A stretch of 64,000 bases of DNA from Blepharisma japonicum (Eukaryota; Ciliophora; Heterotrichea; Heterotrichida; Blepharismidae). The notes beneath the pieces were generated by a model that was given only the letters and a program-made list of their open reading frames with translations, had not been told where the DNA came from and ran no database searches. Shown one piece after another: positions 23,548 to 35,300 of this stretch. Position 1 is the stretch's first letter. The number at the start of each line of letters is the position of its first letter. Position numbers and translations under genes: made by a program. Location: NCBI GenBank assembly GCA_949751835.1, contig CATKHK010000002.1:496001-560000 (forward strand), given 5' to 3'.

Positions 23548-24130
23548 CTAAGCTTGGTTCACGCTATAATTCATTTGCATCCCAAGCATCTGCATCATGA
23601 ACATCCAGTAATAATAAAATCCATACTGTTGCGCTAATTGATTGAATTGCGCTGTAGGTTTTGCTTGAGGCTGGGTCTTTGGCTCACTTGGAGTTTCTGG
23701 CTTTGATTCTGGTTTTATAACTTTTGGTTTCTTAATAACTGGTGCTTGATATATCCTTAACTTATAAGATTTTCCGACTTCAATTTTTTCGTTCAAGTTA
23801 GCTTTTTTTCAACCTGAATTAAGGCTTACTATTAGTTTCTTTACAATGATAAACAATAATGTATTTCTCTTTAGTGTTAATTTTCAGCTCCCTGAGTGAC
23901 CTTTCTAGCACTTTCCCCAATTTTGCGTTGTCTTGAACGGCAAATGACGTGGGGTCATGCTTGGATGGCTTTTCACAACTGCAGGTTACTTTTGTATTGG
24001 CGGACAGGTCTAATTCTTGTGAGGGGTCCATAGTGAAAAATTTTGTCGGTTTTCGGACCCTAGTTGAACTTCTAGCAGAAATTTCGATGACACCCTTTTT
24101 ATAGTTTGAAGCAAGATGATTGGCTTCCAT
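23548..24130 (-). CDS. Unknown protein with Pro/Lys-rich tail, one 16-nt intron
   Basis: 188 residues after removing the intron at 23814-23829; stop TAG. Without splicing the frame ends in TAA after TNSKP; with splicing it reads KETNSWKKANLNEKIEVG, with Trp from TGA. Residues 1-130 look like a compact domain containing VTCSCEKPSKHDPTSFAV and KYIIVYHCK. Then come lysine/proline repeats (KKPKVIKPESKPETPSEPKT) and an aromatic, Met-rich end (QQYGFYYYWMFMMQMLGMQM). The second half might contact membranes or condensates. I do not recognise the family. The upstream side is a long gene-poor region. Confidence 0.8.
23814..23829 (-). other. 16-nt intron in the unknown gene at 23548-24130
   Basis: Coding strand GTAAGCCTTAATTCAG; it carries an in-frame TAA and its removal joins two coding-like exons in frame. 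Confidence 0.88.
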
Positions 24131-26013
24131 TTATTATTTCATTAAGAATTTGGTGTTTGGTTTAAGGATCATAGAGATTGATTCAATTAGTTAGAATTTG
24201 AATACCAATTAAGCTTGACTTTAAAATACATAAAATGCAATTAATTTTTAATAAGTGATATTTAATCTCAATATCAGAAATGCTAGTGCAAACCAAAAAG
24301 GATCAGAAAAAATGTTGGTGAAATTAATTCCTAATAGAATTCTTTATGTCAATGATAAAATATAGATGCGAATTGGAATATTTGAAGCTTAATATCAGAA
24401 TTCTGGATTCAATCTATAAATTCTGCCGGCATAAGAGTCTAAAACACTTACTGCAGGAAAGCTTGCTTGCCATTGCTTTATCAGAAATTTAATTTTGAAA
24501 ATTTTATTTTTAAACCATAACTCTTGAGAAACGCATATTGAGAGCATGAGTAGTAGGACACTTATTTTTAAGATTTCATAAGATTCTTTGCTTTCAATTA
24601 AATGAATAACTATAAAAGGTTGCCTCAGCTATCCCACACATTAAAAAGAAATCCTCGAGGACGAGCCTGAAAGATTTTTAATGCCACATGGGATAGGGAA
24701 AGAGCAAAGTTCTTCTTCTATCAACTCATCATCAAGCTATAAAGCATTCCAGCACAACTTTGTTGTGCCTTTTAGCGAGTTTAAACTAAAAACACTTGAA
24801 TTTCTCAAAAACGAGAGCTCAAAGTCGCCAGCATTATAAAAATTACATCAGTCAATGCTTCATTAAACTCTTCGTAAAATGAAAATTCAAGCATTATAAA
24901 TCCACAGTCAGTTTTCTTATTTTCTTTAGGTGAAAAATCTTTTGAATATTCCGTTTTCAATTTTAATTCAATTTTTAAACCAATTGTTTGCTTAGCAATT
25001 ACTTTGAAATAGGGAAATGGGAAATGGAGTCATTATTTTAATAAAGAAATTTAATATTAAATGCAATAATGTTGACTGAGGTTGGCTCAATAAATTTTTA
25101 TTAAGTTATATTTTATTTGATCTAAATTAGTTGCAAATTAAATTATGATATATAAATGCTCTAGGATATTCAGAGATAGGAATTCGGTTTTTCTTTCATA
25201 ATATCTAATATATATATTGAATTTTGAAAATAATAGTTTTATAGAGGCCACTTTAAATAAAACGAACGAATTTATTTTAAAGCAATAAATTTTCATTTAT
25301 ACATTCAAAAATTAATCTTCATTAATCCATTTTGAATTCTTTATATTTGTGCATTTTAAAAAGCAAACTCCAAGGAGCGTTAAATTTACTGCTGATAAAG
25401 TTATTTTTAATTCTATTTTTTAGTTTTATATCAAAGCTTTTATTAGTCTTAGAACTCTTGATTTATTCAATTTCAATATATTTGCTATTCTTACAAATTA
25501 AGAAGAGCCACGATTTATGGTAATTTTATTAAATGCTATTAAAAAAGATAAAACTTGAGATTCCCATTTATTCTTTATTAAAAATAATTAGACAATATAA
25601 ATTCATAACAAAAATGTGTTAATAAATTAATAATTAATCCAAAATGCTAATGAAAGGGTTTCTTTTAATGCAAGCATTCTAATTCCCTATATTATTTGCC
25701 CTTTTGTTAATTTTATAATACGTTAAATTTCAATTTAATTGAGATCTTTAAAATAATTATTATTTAAAATTCTTACTTGATTTGCAAGTAATTTATTGCA
25801 AAACTGCAATCTTATAGAATAAATATATTAATTTCAATTTTAATCATAATATTTCAATCAAATTTTATATTAGTTCCAAATATAATTTTAATAAAATTGA
25901 TAATGTCCCTTTATTTTTATTAAAACTTTGCTAATAAAATTCCAAACGAACCCTTATTTCGTTTTAAAATATTTTCAAAAAATATTTTTTATTATTAATT
26001 ATTTCCTCCATTT
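24131..26013. other. Gene-poor interval, 1.9 kb
   Basis: Strongly AT-rich. The only coding-like island is at 24600-24840 (see the candidate at 24681). The frames at 25332-25523 and 25928-26128 have background composition, and the second overlaps the zinc-finger gene antisense. Confidence 0.45.
24681..24839 (+). CDS. Possible small protein or gene remnant
   Basis: A 52-codon frame from ATG to TAA, beginning MPHGIGKEQSSSSINSSSSY and ending LKTLEFLKNESSKSPAL. The composition is coding-like and richer in GC than the flanks. A second frame starting at ATG 24602 (MNNYKRLPQLSHTLKRNPRG) overlaps it in another register. No 15-16 nt GT-AG interval joins the two. It may therefore be a frameshifted relic of a longer gene, or a genuine small gene. 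Confidence 0.3.
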   Translation: MPHGIGKEQSSSSINSSSSYKAFQHNFVVPFSEFKLKTLEFLKNESSKSPAL

Positions 26014-26514
26014 CTATTCGCCAATACAGTTTTTCATATGTTCGCTAAGCACATATTTATTATACATTTCTTTTCCACAATTCTCACATGCAACCCTAGT
26101 TGATCTTGCATGCACTTGGTTAAAGTGAAACCTCGCTGCATATTTTGTTTTGAATCTCTTTGCACATTGAGAACATCTTGCATTTTTATTTTTTGTTACA
26201 TGCATTTTCCCTATATGCTGCTTTAATCCTTTATTATTTGTCAGTAATAAGCCACAAAACTTGCACTTTAACTTGTTTGGAATTTCTTGGTCTTCTTTTT
26301 CTGATTTAATTTGAATTTCTGGCTTGAAAATTATATCCTCTTCAAAGCCTCTAAATAAATTTGTATGTGCGAATAAGTCTTCTTTTTTTTGAAAAATCAT
26401 GTTGCAACTCAGACAGATACAAGAATTCGGGGTGAAAAAATCTGATAAAAGCAAACCTATGGGGCTAGGGAGAGTCTGGTAACTTTCTTGTCTTTGAGAT
26501 AAGGTGTCAAGCAT
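26014..26514 (-). CDS. C2H2 zinc-finger protein, paralogue 1
   Basis: 166 residues, ATG at 26512-26514, stop TAG. Zinc-finger units in order: a divergent N-terminal one (CICLSCNMIFQKKEDLFAH); CKFCGLLLTNNKGLKQHIGKMH; CSQCAKRFKTKYAARFHFNQ then VH; and a C-terminal C2HC unit, CENCGKEMYNKYVLSEHMKNC. The linkers between the last three (VTKNKNAR, ARSTRVA) are not the classical TGEKP type but are shared with two paralogues upstream. Probably a DNA- or RNA-binding nuclear protein. The region just before the ATG (AATAAAT) is the same in all three copies. The N-terminal 25 residues vary freely between the copies. The three genes point the same way and lie 2.1-2.5 kb apart. Confidence 0.9.
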   Translation of the reverse strand: MLDTLSQRQESYQTLPSPIGLLLSDFFTPNSCICLSCNMIFQKKEDLFAHTNLFRGFEEDIIFKPEIQIKSEKEDQEIPNKLKCKFCGLLLTNNKGLKQHIGKMHVTKNKNARCSQCAKRFKTKYAARFHFNQVHARSTRVACENCGKEMYNKYVLSEHMKNCIGE

Positions 26515-28601
26515 ATTTATTTTTATCAATTATTTTATGCCAACCAACATTTATTCATCGAAAAATACTAAACTTTTGTAATTTTGCAAGTTTGAATAAA
26601 TATTAATAGACTATTATAGCGAGAAATAGTGACGAAATTATAGCTTTAATTTTATTATTTTGATTATTCACAATAATAAGCCAAAGACAAGAAGAAAGTA
26701 CAGTTGGAAATTAAAAAATTTTCAAATAAAGATATGAACATTAAATCAAGCCTTCAAAGACTGCGGGCAATAAATCTTCAGAGTCTCTCTTTAATAAAAA
26801 AGATCAATAATTCAGTTTGCAGTAAACTTTAAATAAATGTATTATTTGGATTGAAACAAGCATAATAAAGGATTCCATGTCGAATATCTATAAACTGCAA
26901 TAAAATTTTCTAATTGGAGGAATCTCTAGTAATTATCTTAAAATTGTTCATAATTTTTTTTTTAATTTTATTTTTAATCTGAAATCCAAGATATTCAGCA
27001 GATTATATGTAAGTCAATGTATCGCAGATTTTTATCCTATTACAAAAATAATTTCAACTTGCAAGTATAAAAAGAAATAAAAATTATTGTTTCTCTGTAA
27101 ACTCTGTACAAAGAAAAGATAACTATATATAACACAACTTTTATTTATGGCAAAATTATTTTAAAAACTATAAATTTTAAATCTTAACATCTAAACTTGA
27201 TCTTTGCTTCAAAAATTCTATGCATCTTAGCTTAAATTTTTTTATTTGCCATTTAAGTCTAAATTGTAATTACTCTCTGTGATAGTAAAATTAAATATTA
27301 AAATAAAGAACCTTATTGCAGTAATAAGTGTGCAGAGGCTTATATGATATAATATTTTATGCAGAAATTAGGAATTCAACCCTAATAGATACTTAAAGAG
27401 GAAACTATGATCTTTAATTAAGAAATTGCTCTGTAAATAAATGCAAATTTAAGTTAAAATTAAGCCACTAATGAAAAGGTAATTTTTTTTAAGCTTGGAT
27501 AAATTAGTAAGGTTCTGTATATAGCTATATAGATATTTACCTATACCTTGAAAACCAACAGAAATTAAAGTAGCTATCTTAATTAAAAATAAAGCATTAA
27601 TTACTTTATCTTGATTTAGCAACATATATAAATTGTAATATCAGTGGGATCTAGGGTACGTTCCTGCTGACGAGACATTAAAGAAGGATTTGCATAATTT
27701 TAATCTTAATGTACACTGATTTAACAAATTAGTAAACAAGCAGATTTTTGATTAAACGCTACTTCCAGCTTGATATAGAGAAAATTTAGTCCCGGAGTTT
27801 AAATGGGTAGTTATATTATGAAATTAGATATACAAAGAATGTTCTCTATTTTTGCTAGATCGACTTAATTACTTTTAAATGTAAAAATTAATATATTTTG
27901 AATTTATTTTTTGTTCCTTATGAATTTAAATAGCCATTTTGCATCAGTAAGCATATTCTTAATACAACAAAAATGAAACTATTTAACTTCCAATAGAAAA
28001 ATGTTTTTCTGGCTTATATTGATGATTTTTAATTCCGGTCTTTATGAAAAAGAAAATTTTAATTAAAGCATTATATCCCTTAAATAAGTTAAAATTAAAA
28101 TTGTATTTAATTTATTTGTAATTACTATGCTTTTTTTAAATTTTTATCTGAATAATTTTAAATTAGATTAATATGAAATCTTATATTTACGTCATTAGTT
28201 TAATTGGACAAAGAAAAATGGAAGCAATTTAAAAAATTATTATCGTTTAAAATAGCTTCTGATTAAATTTTATATGAACTCAATCTCAAATAAAAGAAAT
28301 TTCGGACGAAAAATTACATTTATAAATTTTGGTGAGAATAAAGTAATAAAAAAAAAATTAAGCCAATTAAAGGATGAATTAGTATAATTAATTGCTCTAA
28401 AAGGCCTATTTTAATCAGTAATTTGATCAGTTTTAATACTAGAAATAACAGTTTCCGTCGATTATAAATATAAATATCCTCTATTAAATAAAATGGCTCT
28501 TTAATCATACATGATATTTCTCTTTTATTTTATCTATTATCAGATTTAAATAATAATTATTGTAAAAAACCATTTATTATTCGTATTTTTAATTACTACT
28601 T
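26515..28601. other. Gene-poor interval, 2.1 kb
   Basis: AT-rich, with many stops in all frames. I looked for a decayed zinc-finger copy and did not find one. The 62-codon minus frame at 28320-28508 is Leu/Ile-rich background. Confidence 0.45.
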
Positions 28602-29132
28602 CTAATGATTATGACTGCACACCTTTGCATGTTGGACTAGTAAGTATTTGTTGTACATAACTTTCCCACAATACTCACAAATCACCCTTGTAGTCTTAGT
28701 ATGAACTTGCTTAACGTGAAATCTGACAGCGTATTTATGTCTGAATCTCTTTGTACAATGAGGGCATCTGGCATTTTTGTTTTTTGTTAGGTGAATTTTC
28801 CCAACATGTTGTTTTAATCCTTTATGTTTTCTAAAAGTTAAATCGCAAAACCTACATTTAAAAGTAGTTTTTGAATGATCCAATTTAGCGTCTTTGAGCA
28901 TCTTCACTAGTGAAAAGACCGAATCGTCTTGGTCTTTTACTGTGCATGGAGTATCAATTTTGGGCCCATGAGAAGAACCTTGATGAATGGTTAAGTCATC
29001 TTGCAAACAGAATGATAAGCAGCAGCTAGTGCAAGCAAAAGTTTGGGATCCAAGTGGTTGAGTAGCTGATAAGAACTTTGGGCTCGGGAGTCGAAGAGAT
29101 TTATCGTATTTGGTGAGATTGGTCGTAAACAT
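28602..29132 (-). CDS. C2H2 zinc-finger protein, paralogue 2
   Basis: 176 residues, ATG at 29130-29132, stop TAG. It has the same plan as the gene at 26014. Fingers: CTSCCLSFCLQDDLTIH then H; CRFCDLTFRKHKGLKQHVGK then IH; CPHCTKRFRHKYAVRFHVKQ then VH; and the C2HC unit CEYCGKVMYNKYLLVQHAKVC. Linkers LTKNKNAR and TKTTRVI match the paralogues. The N-terminal region (LTKYDKSLRLPSPKFLSATQ) aligns only loosely with paralogue 1 (LPSPIGLLLSD), keeping the LPSP. Strong conservation of the last three fingers with drift elsewhere suggests selection on the nucleic-acid-binding part. Confidence 0.9.
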   Translation of the reverse strand: MFTTNLTKYDKSLRLPSPKFLSATQPLGSQTFACTSCCLSFCLQDDLTIHQGSSHGPKIDTPCTVKDQDDSVFSLVKMLKDAKLDHSKTTFKCRFCDLTFRKHKGLKQHVGKIHLTKNKNARCPHCTKRFRHKYAVRFHVKQVHTKTTRVICEYCGKVMYNKYLLVQHAKVCSHNH

Positions 29133-31633
29133 ATTTATTTTTAGCCTTTAATTTATTGGTATCCAACATATGAATATTGAAATTGTTAGAAATGATTATA
29201 AATACGAAGGATTTTATGTATATTTTTAATTCAATTAATATTGAAACTAAAAAAGAAAAGTTTCTGAGAACCATATTTTCAGCCGTTCAAAGGCTTTTGA
29301 AATTTTTCAGCTATTAGGCGAAAGCTTAGTGCGTATTATTTTAAAAAGTTGTTAGAAATATTTTGGTGTGATGAGTTTTTGATAAGTTTATGTGAAAAAA
29401 TTGTTAAATTTTAATAAATATTTTTTAACAGATATTTCAGAGGGCTCATAAAACAATTTAAGGCTCTTCTTTCAAAGTAGTAAAACTTCAATTTAGATAA
29501 GCCCGAATTTTGTCGTCGTTGTTGAGCAGCTATGGTGAATAATCCATTTACAACTATTAAGAAATATGATAAATAGGTAAAATTCTATTTAACAAAAATT
29601 ACTCATTTTATTTTTCTATCAATTTTAGTTTATTTTTTAGGTCACGAATTCCTGGCTAGGCTCAATTGTGCTAATACTTCATTATAAGAATTATTTTAAA
29701 AAAAAATATTAAAAGGAAAGAATCAATAAAATAAAGCTCAAACTGAGAATAAGATGAGATAATAAAATAATTTGCAGAATAATCATGAACTTCTTTTAAA
29801 GTTTCAATTATGTTTTTCTTAGTTTTAAAATTTTGGCATCTTAAATGGAAGAAAATGGATGACCAAGAACATGGGTATCCATAGAATTTGATGACCTGCA
29901 TCGTTTAGCTTAATCCAAATTAATTAAAATTCTGATTAAAATGATTAAATATAATCTTATAAGCATTGTCTGGCTACCATTTTATACGATAAGCTTCTTC
30001 TGGTATGCTAATTTAATTTTTTAGTTTAAGTAATCCTCTTCATTCTAATATTCTTAATAGGTCATAATAATTTCGAGAGCACCTTTAATTTTTTTTAATT
30101 TGGATAAAATTTTTATTTTGCAAATATAAAATATATTCATTGACACTGTATTAAAAATTTCAATAAAATTAGTGTTTGGAGACAAAAAGAAATAAAGCTC
30201 AAGCTAAATCGTAAAACGATAAAAATAATTATAGAGTCTTATCTATTAAGTTAAAGGGCGTTTATGACCATCTTTACTCCTGAGCTACCGTCCTATGCAC
30301 AAGAAAATTGGAATTAAATTTTTGGTTTCAATTTATGAGTGTGACAAATAAATTGAAAAATTAATCTTTATAAAACTTCTGCTCTGCTTCTACAGTAGCA
30401 CTGATCTTTTTTTGGATCAAAATTATTTAAGTATTCATCAAGCCTTTAAGGATTTTTGAGATAAGTTCTTTATAATTAACAGAATCTTTGGTATTATTTG
30501 CTACTATTCTGCTCTAAATAATTTGCGAAAAATATTAAGTCCTTAAAAGCTTAATAAATTTAATTGAAAATTTTAATTATAATTGAGTTTCGTAAATGGA
30601 CCAGTAACATAGATAAAGAAATTATTATAATATGATATTCTAGATACATACAATTTTAAGATGTAATTACCTTATCCGGAGCTATGATGCATGTGCAAAA
30701 AATTAATTTTCAATTATTCTTGCATTTCTCATCTATCAAATTATTGCCCAGCTTAAAATCTTAAACTTTTAGGCTAGATTAATTAAGATTAGGTACTTCA
30801 TTATTTAACACTTCGCCCAAGACAATTTTTTTAAGAAGGTTTTCTGAGCTGTGGGATCCTTTTATGTTAGCATTTCCATCAAGATATTTTTTCTTCAGTT
30901 TCAGTCTTTATTTGATGTTATCTGAAACTTTTGATTGTACGGTCTGCGGACTTGGCTGCTACTTTAGTTGCTAATTTCTGGCTATGGATAAACTATAGAG
31001 ATAATATCGGTAAAAATGATGCATTCACAGTCTGCGTAGGCGCTCTCTGTAGGTGAAAGATTTTTTTCAAATCCCCATCAGGAGGCATGTAGTCTTCATT
31101 GTCGGATAAAGGATACTCAAACTTAGATAGTATTCCCTGATTGCTTTGACTTCACTTCAGAATGTCTCCAATTTATGAGAAGGTCCAGAAGAGGAGTGTT
31201 GTGATGTAACTGTTTTATTTGTATTAAAGGCGCTTCAGAATCTCTATAACGTTTTTTGAAATGTAAAAATAGGAATTTAGACATTGCCTTAATAATAGCT
31301 TTAATGTTTATATCTTAAATGATTTCATTATCGAAATAATGATCGCTGTTTATTATAAACAAGAAATATGGATGATTTTCAATTGCATAACAAATTTCGA
31401 TAAAATTGATTGCATAGATTTCTTTTTGAATTAAAATGAAAAAAATGATCAATAATTTATAAAATCAAGAAAAATTAAATAAATTGTAAAAAATTATTAA
31501 CAAAGAAGCTGAACTATTTTTGGATGGATAAATTTTATGCCTTGGCACATCATTATTATTATTTACAGCTTTTTTATCTTATATAATAAATATTCCATTT
31601 ATAAAAAAATACTTAATAAATATTATAAAAAAC
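29133..31633. other. Gene-poor interval, 2.5 kb, with one decayed coding patch
   Basis: Mostly AT-rich background. A higher-GC patch at about 30840-31270 looks like a broken gene (separate entry). The 76-codon minus frame at 29671-29901 is not convincing. Confidence 0.45.
30840..31270 (-). pseudogene. Decayed protein-coding gene, family unknown
   Basis: Base composition rises towards that of genes, and two short coding-like stretches lie in different minus-strand frames. One contains LHHNTPLLDLLINWRHSEVK; the next, closer to 31030, contains FEYPLSDNEDYMPPDGDLKK. They meet near 31125, where the frame shifts, and a stop follows. No ATG-led frame longer than about 50 codons remains. No 15-16 nt intron repairs the junction as far as I can see. 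I cannot assign a family. Confidence 0.4.
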
Positions 31634-32146
31634 CTAAGCCTTGCAACATCTTAAATGGTCATTAAGTGTATATTTATTGTACATTGACTTCCCGCATCTT
31701 TCACAAGCAACTCTTGTTGATCTATCGTGTACTTGCCTAATATGAAATTTCAATGCATATTTATGCTTGAATCTTTTATAGCAATGAGGACACCTTGATC
31801 TTTTGTTTTTGTTTAAATGGACCTTTCCAACGTGCTGGTTTAATCCTTTTTCATTGTCAAAAGTTAAACAGCAGTGCTTGCATGTTAGCAGAGACTCTGA
31901 TGAGTCGTTTTCTTCAAAAATATTCCTTAATGGAAGCTGATATTTTTGCTTTGGAAGTTGAGTCTTTTTATGGCAAAATGTTTTTGCGTAATTTAGATGG
32001 AGTTTTAAATCTTTTTTCTTACTAAAATTTAAACTGCAACAGCTGCAAATATTCTTTTTCTTAGAAGCTAGTTCACACAAGTATGGAAACTCTGGCTTAG
32101 GAAGCAAAATAGGGATTTCTAGACTGTCATTGGCAAGGTTGAACAT
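31634..32146 (-). CDS. C2H2 zinc-finger protein, paralogue 3
   Basis: 170 residues, ATG at 32144-32146, stop TAG. Fingers: CSCCSLNFSKKKDLKLH; CKHCCLTFDNEKGLNQHVGK then VH; CPHCYKRFKHKYALKFHIRQ then VH; and C2HC CERCGKSMYNKYTLNDHLRCC. Linkers LNKNKRSR and DRSTRVA follow the shared pattern. The N-terminal piece contains LPKPEFPYL, equivalent to LPSPKFLSA of paralogue 2. Its 5' end and upstream region are partly duplicated just beyond the gene (32440-32940). Function is probably sequence-specific binding in the nucleus; the target is unknown. Confidence 0.9.
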   Translation of the reverse strand: MFNLANDSLEIPILLPKPEFPYLCELASKKKNICSCCSLNFSKKKDLKLHLNYAKTFCHKKTQLPKQKYQLPLRNIFEENDSSESLLTCKHCCLTFDNEKGLNQHVGKVHLNKNKRSRCPHCYKRFKHKYALKFHIRQVHDRSTRVACERCGKSMYNKYTLNDHLRCCKA

Positions 32147-32439
32147 ATTTATTTTTAGCCTTTATTTTATAAATTAATTGATGGCGTCCGATTTTATTGA
32201 AATATTATGCATAAACTGTATTTACTAATATCTTCTATGGCATGGTTGAAAATAATTAAAAGCTATCTCTGCTTTGATTCAGCTGATTGCTTATGAATCT
32301 AATTTTAAGCAGCTTATAAATATCTTCTAGCTAGAATTATGAATAACTTTCAGTTTGCATATTAATAGAATTGTCTACTTGGTAAATAATTACGATTTAA
32401 AGGACTAAACTAATATTATTATTCTTTGTTAAGCTGCGC

Positions 32440-32940
32440 TCGCCTAAGAAAATACTCTAGCCCATAAAGCAAAAAGGGATGCATAGACTTTCACTGGCAC
32501 AAGTTTGAACATATTTATTAGACTTAATTTTATGGATAATTGACGGTGTACAATTTAATTGAAATATTATGCATAGGCTCTATTTATTAATGTCTTTATG
32601 AGATGGCTGAAATAATTATTAGGCAATCTGACCTTGTTCCAGCTGTGTTTTATATGAATCATACATAAATTTTATTTAATTCTATTCAAACTTTTAAGAT
32701 AAAAATTTTTATTGCCTAAAAATAAAGGAAAAGACTTTTTTGTGTTGCTCTATATCTTAGCACATAAATTTTATCCAATTAATCTAAGTTATCAATCCAT
32801 GCGAAACTTACAGATATAGCTAAATAGCGTAATTATTTGCTTGCCTAATTCGATCAATAAAACAAAGCTAATAATATCTTAAAGCTATAATTATGAATAA
32901 TTTCAGCTTGCATATATAAAAAAATTGTCTGCTTTATAAG
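32440..32940 (-). pseudogene. Truncated duplicate of the 5' end and upstream region of zinc-finger paralogue 3
   Basis: The segment from about 32060 to 32400 (first codons, start site and upstream DNA of the gene at 31634) recurs at 32440-32940. Matches include TTGAACATATTTATT around both starts, ATTGAAATATTATGCATA (32194-32212 and 32553-32572), and AATTATGAATAA followed by TTTCAG (about 32336 and 32889). The copy lacks the finger-coding part and contains about 170 extra bases between 32680 and 32860. Confidence 0.75.
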
Positions 32941-33589
32941 TTTGAGATTAAGGAAATTTAAAATAAAATTTGAGCATTTGAATATTTCTTCAATATGTAT
33001 AAAATTAATTCAAAGATTTTTTGTATTAATTTATATTATAGCCAGTCATCAAAAAGTTATTAAACAAATTTTCTTTAGACCAGCAATCAATATACAAGAT
33101 TTCAATGCTTATATTCAAAATTATATATTTGAAGATCGTTGAAAAACAGTGCCTCAGAGGACTTGATATAAAGCCGATCAGGTCTTTAGTGCGACATACC
33201 AAGTTCTCCAAAGCGATGCTTTTCGATCGTCTTTAAATGTATAACAATTATAAATAATAAAATCCCATATAGCATAAATAAAATGTTTAGCATCATACAT
33301 TCTTTATTTTATTAATGATAGATGTGCTAAATTGTTGAAATAGTGCTTGTAAGTTTATATAATAATTAATTTTTTTCTTTTATGCAATTCTATGATAGTA
33401 AGATAGGTTTTCTCGAGCTCAATCTTAGCTTTTGACTCTTGAAATTTGTGAGGATAAAGCAAATCAAACATAAAAAAATTTAAGTATATAAAAATGATGG
33501 TTTTACAAGAGGCGAATCTTGAAAAACATTTTATTTCGATTTTAAGCATTAATTTTATATTTTCATAATTATTGCTTTAGATTAAATTT
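32941..33589. other. Gene-poor interval
   Basis: AT-rich. Three frames of 60-66 codons overlap here on both strands; all have background composition. A slightly GC-richer patch at 33140-33240 has no sustained frame. Confidence 0.4.
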
Positions 33590-35300
33590 TAGCATGTCCC
33601 AATTAAAAATAATGTTGCAAAATGGCTATGTGCGCCTCATTATAAGATGGAGCAATATTTATATTCCTTATAAGCCATACAAAATGCAGCATAAATTATG
33701 AATGAGCTTTATAAAACTCTTAAGAATAAAAATGTTGGCATTTTTGAAAGCCCAAATGAAGGCGGCTTCATGATTCGAATTATCTATGAAGAAACATGGA
33801 TCATCAAAACAAAACAATTTGTATTTATTGGTTCAAAAGGGATATAAGGAAAGGATATCTAATTTGAGTAAAAAGTTTTATTAGAAAATATGTTTTTAGG
33901 AGATGTGGTATGATTAAGTTTTGGAATTTAGAGAAAAGTATGGTTCGATAAGAAAAATTATAGGATTTGCAGAAACTTACCAATTTTCTTCTCGGAATAA
34001 GACAGAATTATTGGTTTTTAAGCAGTCGCATTGAGTTTTTCGAGTGCTTTATAAATGATCTACAGATTTCTATATAATTTTGATAGAGGCTGAAACTGGT
34101 TATCCAAAAATTTAATACAGCACCAATAATTTATTTATTTTTAAACTATGCTATTTAACGTTCTATAAGTTTTATTTTTGATCATATTAATAAGTTAAAA
34201 ATAATTAAATGCTAAATTAGAATTCATTTTATACTGTATTTGCTATTAAATCTGTTAATCCCCTTTCATTCTATTTTAAATGCAGTACTATGAATTGCTC
34301 TAACTTGAATAATTATAGAGCATCAAAAAGGACTTTTGAAACTTGAAGATATTCCTCCTAGAAATGATCTTTTTTTTCTTGCAGATATATGATTTCCAGG
34401 ATATTTTTATTAGTTTCTATGTCCCAAAGCAAAAAGTAGTAGACTTATTATGTTTTCATTTGAGAAGTAAGCCTAACCAATAATGATGAATAATCTTTGT
34501 AAGCTCATTACTGATGCAAGCTAGGTAGTTACTAATAAAATCTTTGCTTTTCTCCTATTGAAAATTAAAGAAATATATAATGGCGATCATGTAAGAAAAA
34601 AAAACAAAATATTCATAAAAGAAAAGGTAAAATATTATAATAAATTATTATATCTAGCAGATAATATTTTTTTCTCCCTTTACCATAGTAAATTAATTTT
34701 ATTGTAAGTCTTAAAAGATTATACTTCCTCCTATTCAAATTGTTTTTATTTTTGAGTTTGGGCGAAATAAATAAATGGCTATATTTATTTTTGGCAATAA
34801 AATAGATAATTATTAAATAGATGGCAATACTTATTTAAAGCGAAAATATAAATTATTATTCACAGTTTATTTCGAGATAAAAGTGCTGATTTTTTGCAAT
34901 AATAGAGTAAAAATTAATGAAGTAATTAACTTCAGTGATCAGCTTTGCAGGTGAATTATAAGGCTGAATTGCTTCGATATAGACGTTAAAGAAAGAATGA
35001 AATTCTTATCACTTTTATTTAATTTTTTAGCTTATATTATTTTCATAAAATTTTATTGTAGAAACCTAGAAAAAGTTAGACTTTAAGAGTGCTGAATTCA
35101 GGAATATTTTTCTATGAAATAAATTGCCAAAATGCTATAAATTAATAAATAGGGGGAGCAATTAGGTATGCAGATGATTATGCTGTATATTTATTGGAAG
35201 AGAAAAGGTATTTTTCTTAAGCGTCCAATATGGATGAGATCTAATTGCATTAATAAATTTAGATGACCCAAATGAAATTTTAACCTATTAAAGATTTTTG
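33590..35300 (+). pseudogene. Decayed duplicate of the DDX11/CHL1-like helicase gene
   Basis: A worn, colinear copy of 36010-38030. Clear islands: GGCATTTTTGAAAGCCC (33737-33753, identical to 36143-36159, the lead-in to Walker A); the stretch near 34040-34090 matching 37125-37180 (GAGTGCTTT...AATGATC...ACAGATT, then TTTTGATAGAGG); the segment near 34330-34380 matching the 37270-37350 region; ATTAACTTCAGTGAT near 34926 matching 37717; and the last exon codons near 35222-35250 matching 37960-37990. The Walker A lysine region is lost, and many stops and shifts are present. Host gene fossil with a net loss of about 300 bp. Confidence 0.88.

Noticed and set aside
28320-28508. 62-codon hydrophobic minus-strand frame
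   Set aside because: Leu/Ile runs typical of AT-rich noise; no ATG context or homologue recognised.
29671-29901. 76-codon minus-strand frame
   Set aside because: Composition like background towards its end, and no support from the paralogue spacing or any motif.
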